Part shown: positions 1 through 9,007 of the stretch, one piece after another
Position numbering within the stretch: the first letter of the stretch is position 1
Layout: the number at the start of each line of letters is the position of its first letter
Source: Shewanella canadensis
GTDB lineage: Bacteria > Pseudomonadota > Gammaproteobacteria > Enterobacterales > Shewanellaceae
Direction: 5' to 3'
Assembly (NCBI RefSeq): GCF_003966225.1
Contig: NZ_RXNU01000001.1
Span: 124,001 to 188,000, forward strand
DNA length: 64,000 nucleotides
The notes under the pieces: model-generated
What the model saw: the letters and a program-made list of their open reading frames with translations, nothing else
Told to the model about the DNA's origin: nothing
The model's database searches: none
Position numbers and translations under genes: made by a program

Positions 1-420
1 TCTGGTCCGTATTTGGTATAGGTTTAGTAGCTGCTCGAAGCTCCGTTTTCGTCGCACCGGCATGGTGTTTTCCGGCCATATATAGGGGTTATGCTTTTTC
101 CGGATTGAGGGGCCTGAGAGTTGGTAGCCCTCATCATTTCTGGCAAAACGATGTAGAAACTCCTCGCGGAACTTTAAGATTTCCGGATCTGAGGCGACGG
201 CAAAGCGCATCTTCTTCAGATCGATCATTTTAGCTATGTGAAGTTCTTCGTTACCGTCGCTGTTTAGAATATTGGCTTGCTCATCCGGAACAATACAAAC
301 ATTGGATAGTTCATCCGGAATAATGCAATAGTAAAACCGTTTAATACCGAAGGGTGCCAGTTTTTCGAGAAAGCTCTCGATGATCCTGTTACAGACCATT
401 CCACTCTGTTGCGCAGACAT
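1..420 (-). CDS. Partial gene of unknown function (N-terminal 140 residues)
   Basis: An uninterrupted minus-strand frame starts with ATG at 420 and runs off the left edge of the window. The start is preceded by GGGGAG at a sensible spacing. The protein begins MSAQQSGMVCNRI and has no signal peptide or membrane segment in the visible part. It contains a local repeat, CIIPDELSN followed by CIVPDEQAN (about residues 52–70). A downstream stretch containing NPYIW faintly recalls the autoinducer-binding domain of LuxR-type regulators, but this resemblance is weak and no DNA-binding domain is visible because the C-terminus is missing. It lies 56 bases downstream of the cytochrome gene on the same strand, so the two may be co-transcribed. 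Confidence 0.6.
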   Translation of the reverse strand, partial: MSAQQSGMVCNRIIESFLEKLAPFGIKRFYYCIIPDELSNVCIVPDEQANILNSDGNEELHIAKMIDLKKMRFAVASDPEILKFREEFLHRFARNDEGYQLSGPSIRKKHNPYIWPENTMPVRRKRSFEQLLNLYQIRTR

Positions 421-476
421 AATGACTCCCCGACTATCTAGAGGAAGGGGTTACCTTCCTCTGATTTATAAATGAA

Positions 477-2336
477 TTACTGAGTGCCTTCCTGTTTTTC
501 TACATGACAAGTCAAGCAGCTTTCAGGCTCTTTAAAGTTGGTTTGCTCACTGTAGTAATCATCTTTGGTTGAGTAAGCATCGCCGTGTTTGGCTAATGTC
601 TTGGCATGACAGAAACCACAGGTCAGTAACTCACCATGACTATCCGGCGCGCCATTATTTCCATGACACTCTGCGCATTCCCACGGCGCCATTTCTTGAG
701 TCACATGGCTGTTGGCGGCATTGTGACAAGTCGTACAGTCTGGTATTTTCCAGCCAAAGTGAGACGATGTTAATGGGGCTCTGGCCTGGCTGATATCTTT
801 GATCCGAGTCGGATCGATCTCAGGAGCTTCTGCATCACAACCAGAAGTTGATTCTTGGTTACCGTAACCATTCCCGAAGGCGGCACCAATATAGTTAATG
901 TATTCTGGCCCATAGATGATCATGGCATCACCGGTCAGGTGTGGATCGTTACCACCGAAAGGCAAACCAAACTTCATATAACCACGCCCCTTAGGGTTAT
1001 GGTTCTCAAATTGCTCGCCTTCACCATAGTTGCGGGCACGATAGCCAAGGATCCCGGGGATCTGGCCATAACAGGCTTTACGATATTCATCGCCGCCCAT
1101 GTCGGTTCTTGCTGAGCACATGACCCATTGATAGAGACCATTTTGGGCGCCTGAGTCCATATAGTTTTCCCACTCACCAGTGTGGTGAACGAATCCGCAA
1201 GAGCCGTTGTTAGTATATCGTTCGTTAACAATATTGCCCACATCATCGCGGCCGTTAAAGCTGATCGCCGTCGCAACATAGCCCTGAACATTTGAATTGG
1301 TACTCAAACGTGGCCAGTAGGACCAATCGATCTTCAGATCGGGGCGCTGTTCGACCAGAGATAGCCAGGCATCAAGCTCGGTTATGGTTCCCTCTTTATA
1401 GATGTCGGATCTGAGGTTATGGGGAGTGACCTCGATATCTTTAAATACCGCACGTTGATTCGGGATAAGGATCTCGCCTGTTGCCGTGGTCTTAGCTGGT
1501 TTAAAGTCGATGACGATTTCCGGGATGATCACCTTGCCACCATTCTCGGCTAAACGGTCCATCTCTTTCTGGTATTTCTTCTTACGAATATCCATCTCAC
1601 CAGGCTGTGCGGCAACCAGAACGATACTCATCTCGTTCTTAAGTGGGTGGTGATCCATACGGAAATAGATCTCCTCCTCCTTGTAATAGTAACTTTCAGT
1701 CTCGTAGCTGCCCTCTTTCTTATGTTCCCATATGCTAGGACCTACCAGGTATTTCCAGCCTTGCCCCTCAGTTTTCCCAAGATTCTCTGGATCTACCACT
1801 TCCGGCAGGCCGGTGATGCCTTCGATCGAGGTGATAAAGTGAGTCTTGAGGTTTTCATCTTTTTCATATTCGATGTCGAGGTTATATTTCTTGGCTGCCC
1901 ATAGCAGTAGATCCATCACAGAACCACGGCCATCCTGAAAGATATCCGGGCGGATAGAGTCGATCTTTACACCTGACATGTTGATGGCCGTGGGTGGCAG
2001 CAGGTAATCAACCTTGAGTCCCAATTTTGCCGCATCTGCAACCATTTTAGACTCGAGCACGCCTTCTATCTCATGACCACTCGAGTAACTCTTTGCCTTG
2101 CTCTTGTTGGCTGTAGTCCCCTCATCTAGGGGGCTGAATCCTTTTACAATAGCAAACTGAATCACCTTGTTTAGCTTTTGCTCATCTTCAGTAGGGCCAC
2201 CAAAAACATAATCTGGCTTTACAATCGGTGGCTCGGGTGGGATCGGAGGTGTTGGGGTGGAGGAGTCGTCGCTGCCACAACCACCAAGGGCAAAACTGAG
2301 GGCTAACACCGCTATAATGGAATTGCGTTTCATCAT
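477..2336 (-). CDS. Lipoprotein tetraheme cytochrome c with internally duplicated domain
   Basis: The 619-residue protein starts with a lipoprotein signal peptide (lipobox LGGC, Cys20), so it should be membrane-anchored and exported. Four CXXCH haem c-binding motifs are packed at the C-terminus (534–538, 554–558, 573–577, 607–611). The long N-terminal part is not recognised. It seems to hold two related modules, one around residues 128–175 (DIFQDGRGSV…) and one around 308–360 (DIYKEGTITE…), each followed by an aromatic-rich stretch. The likely role is electron transfer at the outer membrane or periplasm, a common theme in Shewanella. No catalytic site is recognised and it does not look like MtrC or OmcA, which carry ten haems. 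AAGGA precedes the ATGATG start. Confidence 0.85.
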   Translation of the reverse strand: MMKRNSIIAVLALSFALGGCGSDDSSTPTPPIPPEPPIVKPDYVFGGPTEDEQKLNKVIQFAIVKGFSPLDEGTTANKSKAKSYSSGHEIEGVLESKMVADAAKLGLKVDYLLPPTAINMSGVKIDSIRPDIFQDGRGSVMDLLLWAAKKYNLDIEYEKDENLKTHFITSIEGITGLPEVVDPENLGKTEGQGWKYLVGPSIWEHKKEGSYETESYYYKEEEIYFRMDHHPLKNEMSIVLVAAQPGEMDIRKKKYQKEMDRLAENGGKVIIPEIVIDFKPAKTTATGEILIPNQRAVFKDIEVTPHNLRSDIYKEGTITELDAWLSLVEQRPDLKIDWSYWPRLSTNSNVQGYVATAISFNGRDDVGNIVNERYTNNGSCGFVHHTGEWENYMDSGAQNGLYQWVMCSARTDMGGDEYRKACYGQIPGILGYRARNYGEGEQFENHNPKGRGYMKFGLPFGGNDPHLTGDAMIIYGPEYINYIGAAFGNGYGNQESTSGCDAEAPEIDPTRIKDISQARAPLTSSHFGWKIPDCTTCHNAANSHVTQEMAPWECAECHGNNGAPDSHGELLTCGFCHAKTLAKHGDAYSTKDDYYSEQTNFKEPESCLTCHVEKQEGTQ

Positions 2337-2732
2337 CTATTCCTTGTTGTTCTAATAAGTTTGATAAGAATAGGAGGTGTATCTGGTCGCCATCACTAGT
2401 AGAAATGACAGTGTCGAAACTCGCTGTGATTGAGATCCCTCTAGAAGCGCTTTTTCATGTTATTTTTGCCATATGGGTAGGGTGATTTACATCTCTGAAC
2501 TACTTTTGGAGGCTAAGGGAGAGTCCAGTGAATGAGATAAACCGGAGGAATGGCGAGTTTGAGCCGGTAGAGGTCAATGAAACGTTTTGAACGGGTGGGG
2601 ATGTGGCTGTAGGTGAATCAAACTATGAGAAAGAAAAGAGGCTGGCAAGGGCTTGGCTAAAACTGGCTATAGGGCTCTGTATACTTTTAATATCAGAGCC
2701 TTATTGGTATTTTTGAGGGCTGGCACCCTTTA
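2337..2732. other. Intergenic region, 396 bp, with one weak hairpin
   Basis: No convincing gene is visible. The right part, 2673–2700, contains a 7-bp inverted repeat (GGCTCTG / CAGAGCC) with a 14-base loop, just downstream of the minus-strand DUF971 gene; it could be a weak terminator, but no T-run follows it in that direction. The left part should hold the promoter of the cytochrome gene, but no box stands out. Confidence 0.35.
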
Positions 2733-3125
2733 CTACTTATGGTATTTAACTGCCATATCGATCAAGGGTTCACGGCTGGCTTTAGCTGCGCGTAGTCTGG
2801 CGAGGTAATTTTCCCATAGTTCGACTTGGTTAGTCGCGAGACCGTGTAAAATCTGCCATGAGAACAGACCCGTATCATGACCATCGTCGAAGGTGATTTT
2901 CACTGCATAGTTGCCAACAGGAGTTAGCTCCTTAATGTTGACGTTTTTCTTGTGGGTGACTAATACCGGGTTGCCATGTCCATGCACTTCGGCCGAAGGG
3001 GAGTAGACTCGCAGCATCTCACAGCTAAGCTGAAACGTTTCACCCGTATCGAAGGTGATCTCGAGCTGGCGTGATTTACGTTTAAGCTTAAGGGCGGTAA
3101 CCATAGGTGATTCAGGATTCGTCAT
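2733..3125 (-). CDS. DUF971 / gamma-butyrobetaine hydroxylase N-terminal-like protein
   Basis: A 130-residue soluble protein matching the DUF971 (GBBH-like N-terminal) family. Visible family features are the opening LKLKRKSRQLEITFDTGE, a central PSAEVHGHG and the region VKITFDDGHDTGLFSW, after which these proteins usually end. The domain binds zinc in larger hydroxylases. As a stand-alone bacterial protein its role is unknown, though in some bacteria such proteins are linked to iron–sulfur protein assembly. It lies near hslUV, as in other Shewanella genomes, but here the chemoreceptor gene and repeat elements lie between. The start has no strong ribosome binding site, and Met8 is an alternative. 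Confidence 0.85.
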   Translation of the reverse strand: MTNPESPMVTALKLKRKSRQLEITFDTGETFQLSCEMLRVYSPSAEVHGHGNPVLVTHKKNVNIKELTPVGNYAVKITFDDGHDTGLFSWQILHGLATNQVELWENYLARLRAAKASREPLIDMAVKYHK

Positions 3126-3209
3126 AGTTGCTGTTGTCGTCGTGGCTTCAAATTAAACGTGCTGACAGGGTAGCGCTTTCAAGGTAAAAAGTCCTGAATT
3201 TTGATTAAT

Positions 3210-3584
3210 ATACCCAAGCCACTTCAAAATGCTCGTTTCAGAGCTCTCGTAGGATAGCTGAACAAGGCAGTGATTGAAGAGAATGGTTAGTCCCTTTTCA
3301 ATATCACTAACGCAGTGCATATATTCTACGGGAACTCCCGAAGGGCAAGGCGAGAAGCAACATGTTTCTGCATTCTTTATTTATAAGAATAAATATTGAA
3401 TTACGACTGCATGGATGCAGAAGGTAGGGTGAAGCAGGATGCCAGAGCCGAGAATAACTAGTCCAGCTATTCATGAAGACCACCACGGATGGTGGGAATG
3501 TCGTTAATGCAGGAGCAATTAACGACCTTGAACTCTGTCACTTCTCGACATGCTGAATCCTGCATTTCGAGGTCGTTTGGGTAT
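3210..3584. repeat. Inverted-repeat intergenic element, about 375 bp
   Basis: The ends form an imperfect terminal inverted repeat: ATACCCAAGCCACTTCAAAA at the left and, on the opposite strand, ATACCCAAACGACCTCGAAA at the right. Both continue into ATGC. The interior holds shorter palindromes such as the CCACCACGGATGGTGG region near 3481. It contains no credible gene. The structure is that of a non-autonomous, MITE-like element or a large intergenic repeat. I recall similar sequences from Shewanella intergenic regions, but this cannot be checked here. Confidence 0.7.
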
Positions 3585-3596
3585 TGACTAATCAGT

Positions 3597-3624
3597 CATG
3601 GGGTCAGGTTTGTGTGACCCCATG
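3597..3624. other. Perfect 10-bp palindromic stem-loop
   Basis: CATGGGGTCA at 3597–3606 is perfectly complementary to TGACCCCATG at 3615–3624, with an 8-base loop. It sits exactly between two larger inverted-repeat elements. There is no T-run on either side, so it is not a normal intrinsic terminator. Confidence 0.6.
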
Positions 3625-3629
3625 GGGTA

Positions 3630-3899
3630 TTATACCAATCTCACTAAATAGGTGAGCAGTTCAGAGCCACTCAGGCGTTTCAATTCAAGACGCATTGATG
3701 AAGAAATGGTTACCCCCTTTTAAGTCAATGCAACGCTGAAGTGGAATGCCTGAGAGGCTCACATAGTGCGGGTTTCAAAGCCCTTTATGCTGCGTTAGAT
3801 GCTTTCGATATAGAATAACTATTCGCTTCAAACATCCGCCTTGCCTACAGTGCTTTGAACTCCCGCTGAAAGATCACATATTTAGTAGGATTGGTATTA
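3630..3899 (-). mobile_element. MITE-like element (copy 1), ends TACCAATC
   Basis: About 270 bp bounded by inverted repeats: TTATACCAATCTCACTAAAT at the left, and TTAATACCAATCCTACTAAA read from the right end on the opposite strand. The interior contains the motif AGAATAACTATTC and others that recur, in inverted orientation, in the element at 17107–17376. No open reading frame of useful length is present, so it would depend on a transposase in trans. Its right terminus (TTA at 3897–3899 on the plus strand) forms the TAA stop codon of the neighbouring chemoreceptor gene. Confidence 0.75.
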
Positions 3900-5930
3900 A
3901 TAACGAAATGAGGCGACCATAGATTTTAAGCTGTTAGCTTGGGTCGACAGCTGTTCACTGGTCTTAACCATCTCGGATGCACCAATCGATGTCTGCTCTG
4001 CTCCGCTTCTTATCATCTGTACGTTTTGACTGATATCCAAGGTCACGCTTGCCTGCTCCTCTGACGCTACGGATATTTGACTCGCCATATCGACAATCTT
4101 CCGGCTCGACTCGGCTATTTTTGAGAGTGACTCACCGGAACTCCTCGCTTCAGAGATCGTACTTTCAGCACTGCTTTGACTTGACTGCATCGCCGTAGCG
4201 GCTTCATCAGCACTTTGCTGGAGCGACAGAATAACGGAGTTAATACTCGAGATGGACTCCTGAGTCTTGGAGGCGAGTGCCCTGACCTCATCTGCGACCA
4301 CGGCAAATCCGCGTCCCTGCTCTCCAGCCCTTGCGGCTTCGATGGCGGCATTCAGGGCCAGCAGGTTAGTCTGCTCGGCTATGCTGCCTATCACCTCGGA
4401 GACCGAGTTTATTTCGGCGCTCTTCTCTTGCAGAGAGAGTATTACCCCTGTGGCGTCGTTGATATCGCTTGCAAGCTTTTCAACATTACCGACCGTTTGC
4501 AGGACATTTTCCTGCCCCTCTTTAATGGTTGTTTCAGATTCCTGTATCACGCTGAGGCAGTTAGAGGCGTTGAGGCTAACTTCGTTGACTGTGACAGTCA
4601 TCTCCTCAACGGCGGTGGCGACCAACTCTGTCTGCTGGAACTGTTCCTGAACATTGTTATTGGTCTGCTCTGACATCCCCGAAGTTTGAACGGCTGTATC
4701 GGTTAACTGTTCGGCAGCTCCGGCTATGTTGCTGACCAACTCTTTTAGCTTGGCGTGCATCTTATACATAGATAGATACAAACCTTTCGCATTGGCGGCA
4801 TGGGTAAAGCTTAAGGTCAGATCTCCTTCGGCTATGCTGTTGGCAATGTTGACCATTTCAGCCGGTTCACCACCCAGTGGCCGGGTTACAGATTGACTGA
4901 TAGCAACTGCGATAACGGCACCGAATATGATCGTCAGCACGCCGGACAGGAGTAAGACAAAGTTCAATGTGTCACTCGCTTCGGTTAGGCTTTGCTGATC
5001 GGCTTTAAACAGGTTTGCCTGGGAGATTCGCATCTCTTCCAGGATACTCTTTATCTTACGGGCTCTAGGTGCCGCTAAGGTGCCAAGCCAATGGTTGGCC
5101 TGGTTCCATTCGGCGCTGGAGCGAGAACCAAACATCTGGATGACATAAGGGGTAAACTCGCTTCTGGCCTGCTTAAAACTATCCCAATGCTCTCTTTGTT
5201 CGACCGACATCAAGTCAGTTGAACTTTCGAGATCCAGCATTAAGCTATCGCTTCTGCCCTTTAGTTCTAAGTATTTGTTTTTGAAGACAAGGTCGCCGGA
5301 AAGTAAGTAGGCCCGAATATTTGCTAAACCCATGGCAAATGCGGCTCGGCTATCGGCTAAGGTTTTGAGGAATACCTTGTGTTCGATATCACTCGGATTT
5401 GCCATTTCACCCTCTATGATAGCGGTTAGCGCGGTCAGGGTTCTGGCCGCCGCAGGTGCCGCTTTAGTGAGGAGAATATCGAAAGAGGGGATGTTTTTAT
5501 CTGTATGAGCGATATCCTCAATCTGCTGCTGTGCTTGCTTAAACTGGCGGATAATCGTTTTCATCTCATTGAGCCGCTCTATGTTCCTGGCCACGGTCCA
5601 ATTCTTTGCGAAACGCTCCAGGCTCATGAGGGATTGCTCTAACTTATCCCAGCCCTGAGCCCGTTCATCCATAAATAGTTTAGCCCTGCTTGGATCGCCA
5701 CCAAGTATAAGGTAGCCCCTCAGGCCTGATAAAGTTTGAGTGATAGCGGCCTCAAGGTTCATTCCGGCCTGTACTGTGGGCGTCCTGAGTTCTAACAGGC
5801 GACTTTGTGTGGTGTTGATGTTTTGCAGCTGCATATACACTATGCTCGAGCTTATGATGAAAATTGCGATAACCAAGCCAAAGCCCAGTAGTAATTTGAG
5901 CCTCACGGTCAAATTCAAGATGGTATTCAT
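3897..5930 (-). CDS. Methyl-accepting chemotaxis protein, bimodular helical sensor
   Basis: A 677-residue chemoreceptor. It has one membrane segment at about 13–33, a large periplasmic helical region (34–322), a second membrane segment at about 324–345, a HAMP region to about 400, and a long cytoplasmic coiled coil. The signalling tip is unmistakable ([19 protein letters not shown], starting near 519). Two related motifs in the periplasmic part, [11 protein letters not shown] near 70 and IRAYLLSGD near 205, fit the helical bimodular (HBM) sensor class, whose members sense organic acids such as TCA intermediates; the ligand here is not known. The final residues FRY are a usual end for such proteins, but the TAA stop lies in the terminus of the adjacent MITE-like element. 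Confidence 0.93.
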   Translation of the reverse strand: MNTILNLTVRLKLLLGFGLVIAIFIISSSIVYMQLQNINTTQSRLLELRTPTVQAGMNLEAAITQTLSGLRGYLILGGDPSRAKLFMDERAQGWDKLEQSLMSLERFAKNWTVARNIERLNEMKTIIRQFKQAQQQIEDIAHTDKNIPSFDILLTKAAPAAARTLTALTAIIEGEMANPSDIEHKVFLKTLADSRAAFAMGLANIRAYLLSGDLVFKNKYLELKGRSDSLMLDLESSTDLMSVEQREHWDSFKQARSEFTPYVIQMFGSRSSAEWNQANHWLGTLAAPRARKIKSILEEMRISQANLFKADQQSLTEASDTLNFVLLLSGVLTIIFGAVIAVAISQSVTRPLGGEPAEMVNIANSIAEGDLTLSFTHAANAKGLYLSMYKMHAKLKELVSNIAGAAEQLTDTAVQTSGMSEQTNNNVQEQFQQTELVATAVEEMTVTVNEVSLNASNCLSVIQESETTIKEGQENVLQTVGNVEKLASDINDATGVILSLQEKSAEINSVSEVIGSIAEQTNLLALNAAIEAARAGEQGRGFAVVADEVRALASKTQESISSINSVILSLQQSADEAATAMQSSQSSAESTISEARSSGESLSKIAESSRKIVDMASQISVASEEQASVTLDISQNVQMIRSGAEQTSIGASEMVKTSEQLSTQANSLKSMVASFRY

Positions 5931-6110
5931 ACATAGCCCCTAATCCGTCAGACGCACCGATACATTCTCACTGAGCTTAAATTATAGTTGAGCCAATAGA
6001 GTTCACTTACATTTTGCAGGGTTAAAATTGATCTGGAATAAATTTTAGCTACTTGAAATGATGTAGGGAAGGCATATGGTTAGGAGGGAAGTAGTGAGGT
6101 GGAGATAATA

Positions 6111-6147
6111 AGTCACGAACAAAGCGTTTGTGCTTTGGCTCGTGACT
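6111..6147 (-). terminator. Hairpin downstream of hslU
   Basis: AGTCACGA (6111–6118) pairs with TCGTGACT (6140–6147), and an inner CAAAGC/GCTTTG extends the stem. It lies 30 bases beyond the hslU stop codon. The T-run in the hslU direction is poor, whereas TCTTTTAG follows on the plus strand, so it may be a weak or bidirectional terminator. Confidence 0.6.
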
Positions 6148-6176
6148 CTTTTAGCTTATAGCGAGTAATCGCTGTC

Positions 6177-7502
6177 TTATAGAATAAAGCGGCTTAGATC
6201 TTCGTCTTGCACTAAATCATCTAAGTGGCTGCTGACATATTCAGCATCGATAACGAAGGTGTTACCGGATTTGTCAGATGCGTCATAGGATAGATCTTCC
6301 ATCAGACGCTCCATCACTGTGTGCAGACGACGGGCACCGATATTTTCGGTACGCTCGTTTACCTGCCATGCAGCTTGAGCGATGCTCTCGATGCCATCTT
6401 CGGTGAACTCAATTTTAACATCTTCGGTGCCCATCATAGCAACGTGTTGCTCTGTGAGTGAGGCATGAGGCTCGGTTAAGATGCGTTTGAAGTCATCGGC
6501 AGTCAAAGCGCTAAGCTCGACACGAATAGGCAGACGACCCTGTAGCTCTGGGATCAAGTCTGACGGCTTAGACATCTGGAATGCACCTGAGGCGATAAAC
6601 AGGATATGGTCGGTTTTAACCATGCCGTGTTTGGTGTTGACCGTACAACCTTCAACTAAAGGTAGCAGGTCACGCTGTACACCTTCACGTGATACATCCG
6701 GGCCCGAAGACTCACCACGCTTACAGATCTTATCGATCTCATCTAAGAAGACGATACCGTTTTGCTCAACCAGTTCGATAGCCTGCTCTTTCATGTCATC
6801 TTGATTGACGAGTTTAGCGGCTTCCTCTTCAATCATAAGCTTGTAAGCTTCTTTGATTGGCATCTTACGACGCTTGCTGTCACCGGGTCCCATATTTTGG
6901 AACATGCTTTGTAGCTGGTTCGTCATCTCTTCCATGCCCGGAGGAGACATGATTTCGATGCCGACCTGAGGTGCTGCAACGTCAATTTCGATCTCTTTGT
7001 CGTCAAGTTGACCTTCACGAAGCTTCTTACGGAAGATCTGGCGAGTCGCTGAATCATCGGGCTTCTCGTTGTCCCAATCCTCTTTAGGTTTAGGTAGAAG
7101 TGCATCGAGAATGCGTTCTTCAGCGGCCTCTTCGGCTCTGAATTTACACTTCTTCATCTGATCTTCACGGGTCATCTTAATCGCAGAATCGGTAAGATCG
7201 CGAATGATCTGTTCCACTTCTTTGCCGACATAGCCCACTTCGGTGAACTTTGTGGCTTCGACCTTGATAAACGGCGCCTTTGCCAGTTTAGCCAAGCGGC
7301 GGGCGATCTCTGTTTTACCGACGCCGGTAGGACCTATCATTAAGATATTCTTTGGGGTCACTTCCTGACGGAAATCGACATCGAGTTGCATACGACGCCA
7401 GCGGTTACGCAGGGCGATAGCCACCGAACGTTTTGCATTATGTTGGCCAATAATGTGAGTGTCTAACTCATGGACTATCTCACGTGGGGTCATTTCAGAC
7501 AT
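6177..7502 (-). CDS. hslU: ATP-dependent protease ATPase subunit HslU
   Basis: A 441-residue AAA+ unfoldase, close to the 443 residues of the E. coli protein. The Walker A motif GPTGVGKT is at 57–64, and the Walker B region reads [10 protein letters not shown]. Between them is the intermediate (I) domain typical of HslU. The C-terminus ends LSRFIL, the tail that inserts into the HslV protease and activates it. HslU unfolds substrates and feeds them to HslV in the cytoplasm during heat-shock protein quality control. It follows hslV by 73 bases on the same strand and has a strong GAGGAAAG ribosome binding site. It would be transcribed from the sigma-32-type promoter upstream of hslV. Confidence 0.98.
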   Translation of the reverse strand: MSEMTPREIVHELDTHIIGQHNAKRSVAIALRNRWRRMQLDVDFRQEVTPKNILMIGPTGVGKTEIARRLAKLAKAPFIKVEATKFTEVGYVGKEVEQIIRDLTDSAIKMTREDQMKKCKFRAEEAAEERILDALLPKPKEDWDNEKPDDSATRQIFRKKLREGQLDDKEIEIDVAAPQVGIEIMSPPGMEEMTNQLQSMFQNMGPGDSKRRKMPIKEAYKLMIEEEAAKLVNQDDMKEQAIELVEQNGIVFLDEIDKICKRGESSGPDVSREGVQRDLLPLVEGCTVNTKHGMVKTDHILFIASGAFQMSKPSDLIPELQGRLPIRVELSALTADDFKRILTEPHASLTEQHVAMMGTEDVKIEFTEDGIESIAQAAWQVNERTENIGARRLHTVMERLMEDLSYDASDKSGNTFVIDAEYVSSHLDDLVQDEDLSRFIL

Positions 7503-7575
7503 ATTCTTTCCTCATGCATTAGCATCAGTGTTGAGCGTGCGCCGCTGCTTGTGGTTCAAGTTAAGCGGCACTCGA

Positions 7576-8100
7576 TCAGTAATTTAATTCTTCGATTGTT
7601 TTGAACTGGTTGGTGAACACACAGATATCACCGGCAATGGTTAGCGATTTTTCAGCAATCTCTAACGCGCTAAGTTCAGTATTTTCGAGTAGTGCCGTTG
7701 CGGCCGATTGGGCAAAGTTGCCTCCGGAGCCGATAGAGATAAGATCGTTTTCCGGTTGGACGACATCTCCGTTACCGGTAATGATTAAGGAGCATGTGTC
7801 ATCGGCAACCGCAAGCAAGGCTTCAAGCTTGCGCAACATCTTATCGCTACGCCAGTCTTTTGCCATCTCAACGGCGGCTTTCATCAGATGTCCCTGATGC
7901 ATCTCTAATTTTGCTTCGAAACGTTCGAATAGGGTAAAAGCATCGGCGGTGCCGCCAGCAAAACCAGCCAGAACCTTATTGTGATAAAGGCGGCGAACTT
8001 TTCTGGCGTTACCTTTCATCACTGTATTACCAAGTGATACTTGGCCATCTCCAGCGATAACGACCTGGTTATTACGGCGAACTGATACGATTGTGGTCAC
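7576..8100 (-). CDS. hslV: ATP-dependent protease peptidase subunit HslV
   Basis: The proteasome-like peptidase of the HslUV complex. The GTG at 8100 is chosen as start because removal of the initiator exposes the catalytic N-terminal threonine (TTIVSVRRN), as in E. coli, and because AGAGGAAAC lies just upstream. A longer frame reading from 8118 would bury this nucleophile. The 174-residue product includes the conserved [18 protein letters not shown] and [17 protein letters not shown] blocks. It forms a double hexamer capped by HslU. It is first in the hslVU operon, behind a heat-shock promoter. Confidence 0.97.
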   Translation of the reverse strand: MTTIVSVRRNNQVVIAGDGQVSLGNTVMKGNARKVRRLYHNKVLAGFAGGTADAFTLFERFEAKLEMHQGHLMKAAVEMAKDWRSDKMLRKLEALLAVADDTCSLIITGNGDVVQPENDLISIGSGGNFAQSAATALLENTELSALEIAEKSLTIAGDICVFTNQFKTIEELNY

Positions 8101-8156
8101 GATGTTTCCTCTTCTCAAACTGCCGAGTCGATGCTCGTCAGTGGGTGATAGAAGAT

Positions 8157-8185
8157 ATATGGGGGAGCGTTAGTTAAATATCAAG
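8157..8185 (-). promoter_or_regulatory. Predicted sigma-32 heat-shock promoter of hslVU
   Basis: Read on the minus strand, CTTGATA (8179–8185) is followed after 14 bases by CCCCATAT (8157–8164). This matches the sigma-32 consensus CTTGAAA–N(11–15)–CCCCATNT closely and lies about 57 bases upstream of the hslV GTG. hslVU is a classical member of the heat-shock regulon, so location and sequence agree. Confidence 0.82.
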
Positions 8186-8336
8186 GAAGAAGGGTGTAAA
8201 AGAGGAAAACATCGCTGGTTTTTTGGGGGAGAGCTTACCTGTTGGCCGGCAGGGCATCGTCTTTGCCTGAAAGCGTAGCGTCGATCAGCTACGCAATAGT
8301 GTCATCAGAGCCTAATCCATGTAAATCAGGTTGAGT

Positions 8337-8903
8337 TCAGCCTTCCCAGTACAAAATAATACAGCCGTTGATGCCGGCGCCCTGCAAGATATGGCGGTGC
8401 TTTTCCGCCAGTCGCTTACGATCGTACGGGCCTAAGCTGACTTTATACCAATCGCCTGTTGTGCCTTTAACTTTACGCACATTGGCTGATAAGCCTTGAA
8501 AGGCAATAACGGCTTTCATCTGTTCAGCCTGAGACTGAGTTCTGAATGAACCACACTGCATCTGATAAGGTCGAGTCGGTGCCGTTTTCTCCGGTATATC
8601 GACTTCTACTTGCTTATTTTCCAGCTCTCGCTGATAGGTCCACTCCTCTTTTGGCTTAGGAGGAAGTGCGTTGGGATCCTTCTTTACGACGCTCTTCTTG
8701 GGCTGTTCTACTACGGCAGGACTCGTTGTTTCTGCGCTGTCGTTGATGCTCCATAGGAAGTATCCAAATCCACCGAGCAGGCTGACGGTAATAAGCAATA
8801 AAAGAACAGGAAAGCGTCTGGGTGCGGGCGCTTGCTTGCCTCTTCGTGCTGTTTTGCCTTTTCCTTTGGCCGGCTTTCTATTGGCGTAGTCGTGATTTCT
8901 CAT
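8337..8903 (-). CDS. ftsN: Cell division protein FtsN (SPOR domain)
   Basis: A 188-residue bitopic membrane protein: a basic cytoplasmic N-terminus (RKPAKGKGKTARRGK), one membrane segment at about 31–51, a linker and a C-terminal SPOR domain (about 110–187). The SPOR signature is visible in YQMQCGSFRTQSQAEQMKA and WYKVSLGPY. SPOR domains bind septal peptidoglycan lacking stem peptides, and FtsN triggers constriction at the divisome. It is much shorter than E. coli FtsN (319 residues) because the linker is reduced. The position between argS and hslV supports FtsN; other SPOR proteins would be the alternative. Confidence 0.85.
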   Translation of the reverse strand: MRNHDYANRKPAKGKGKTARRGKQAPAPRRFPVLLLLITVSLLGGFGYFLWSINDSAETTSPAVVEQPKKSVVKKDPNALPPKPKEEWTYQRELENKQVEVDIPEKTAPTRPYQMQCGSFRTQSQAEQMKAVIAFQGLSANVRKVKGTTGDWYKVSLGPYDRKRLAEKHRHILQGAGINGCIILYWEG

Positions 8904-9007
8904 TAAATTGTAATACCGTTATTTCTGTTCTGTATTTAGCTTCAATGCCAGGGGGCTATCTTAATTTAAGATCGCACTCCGGCATTGTTTAGGTTACAAA
9001 AGTTAGA

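Noticed and set aside
4215..4673. Plus-strand frame of 152 residues inside the chemoreceptor gene
   Set aside because: Antisense to the conserved signalling domain, where strong codon conservation keeps opposite frames open.
8452..8463. TATACCAATCG inside ftsN as a third copy of the MITE-like end
   Set aside because: It lies within a conserved coding region and has no matching inverted end nearby; it is chance.
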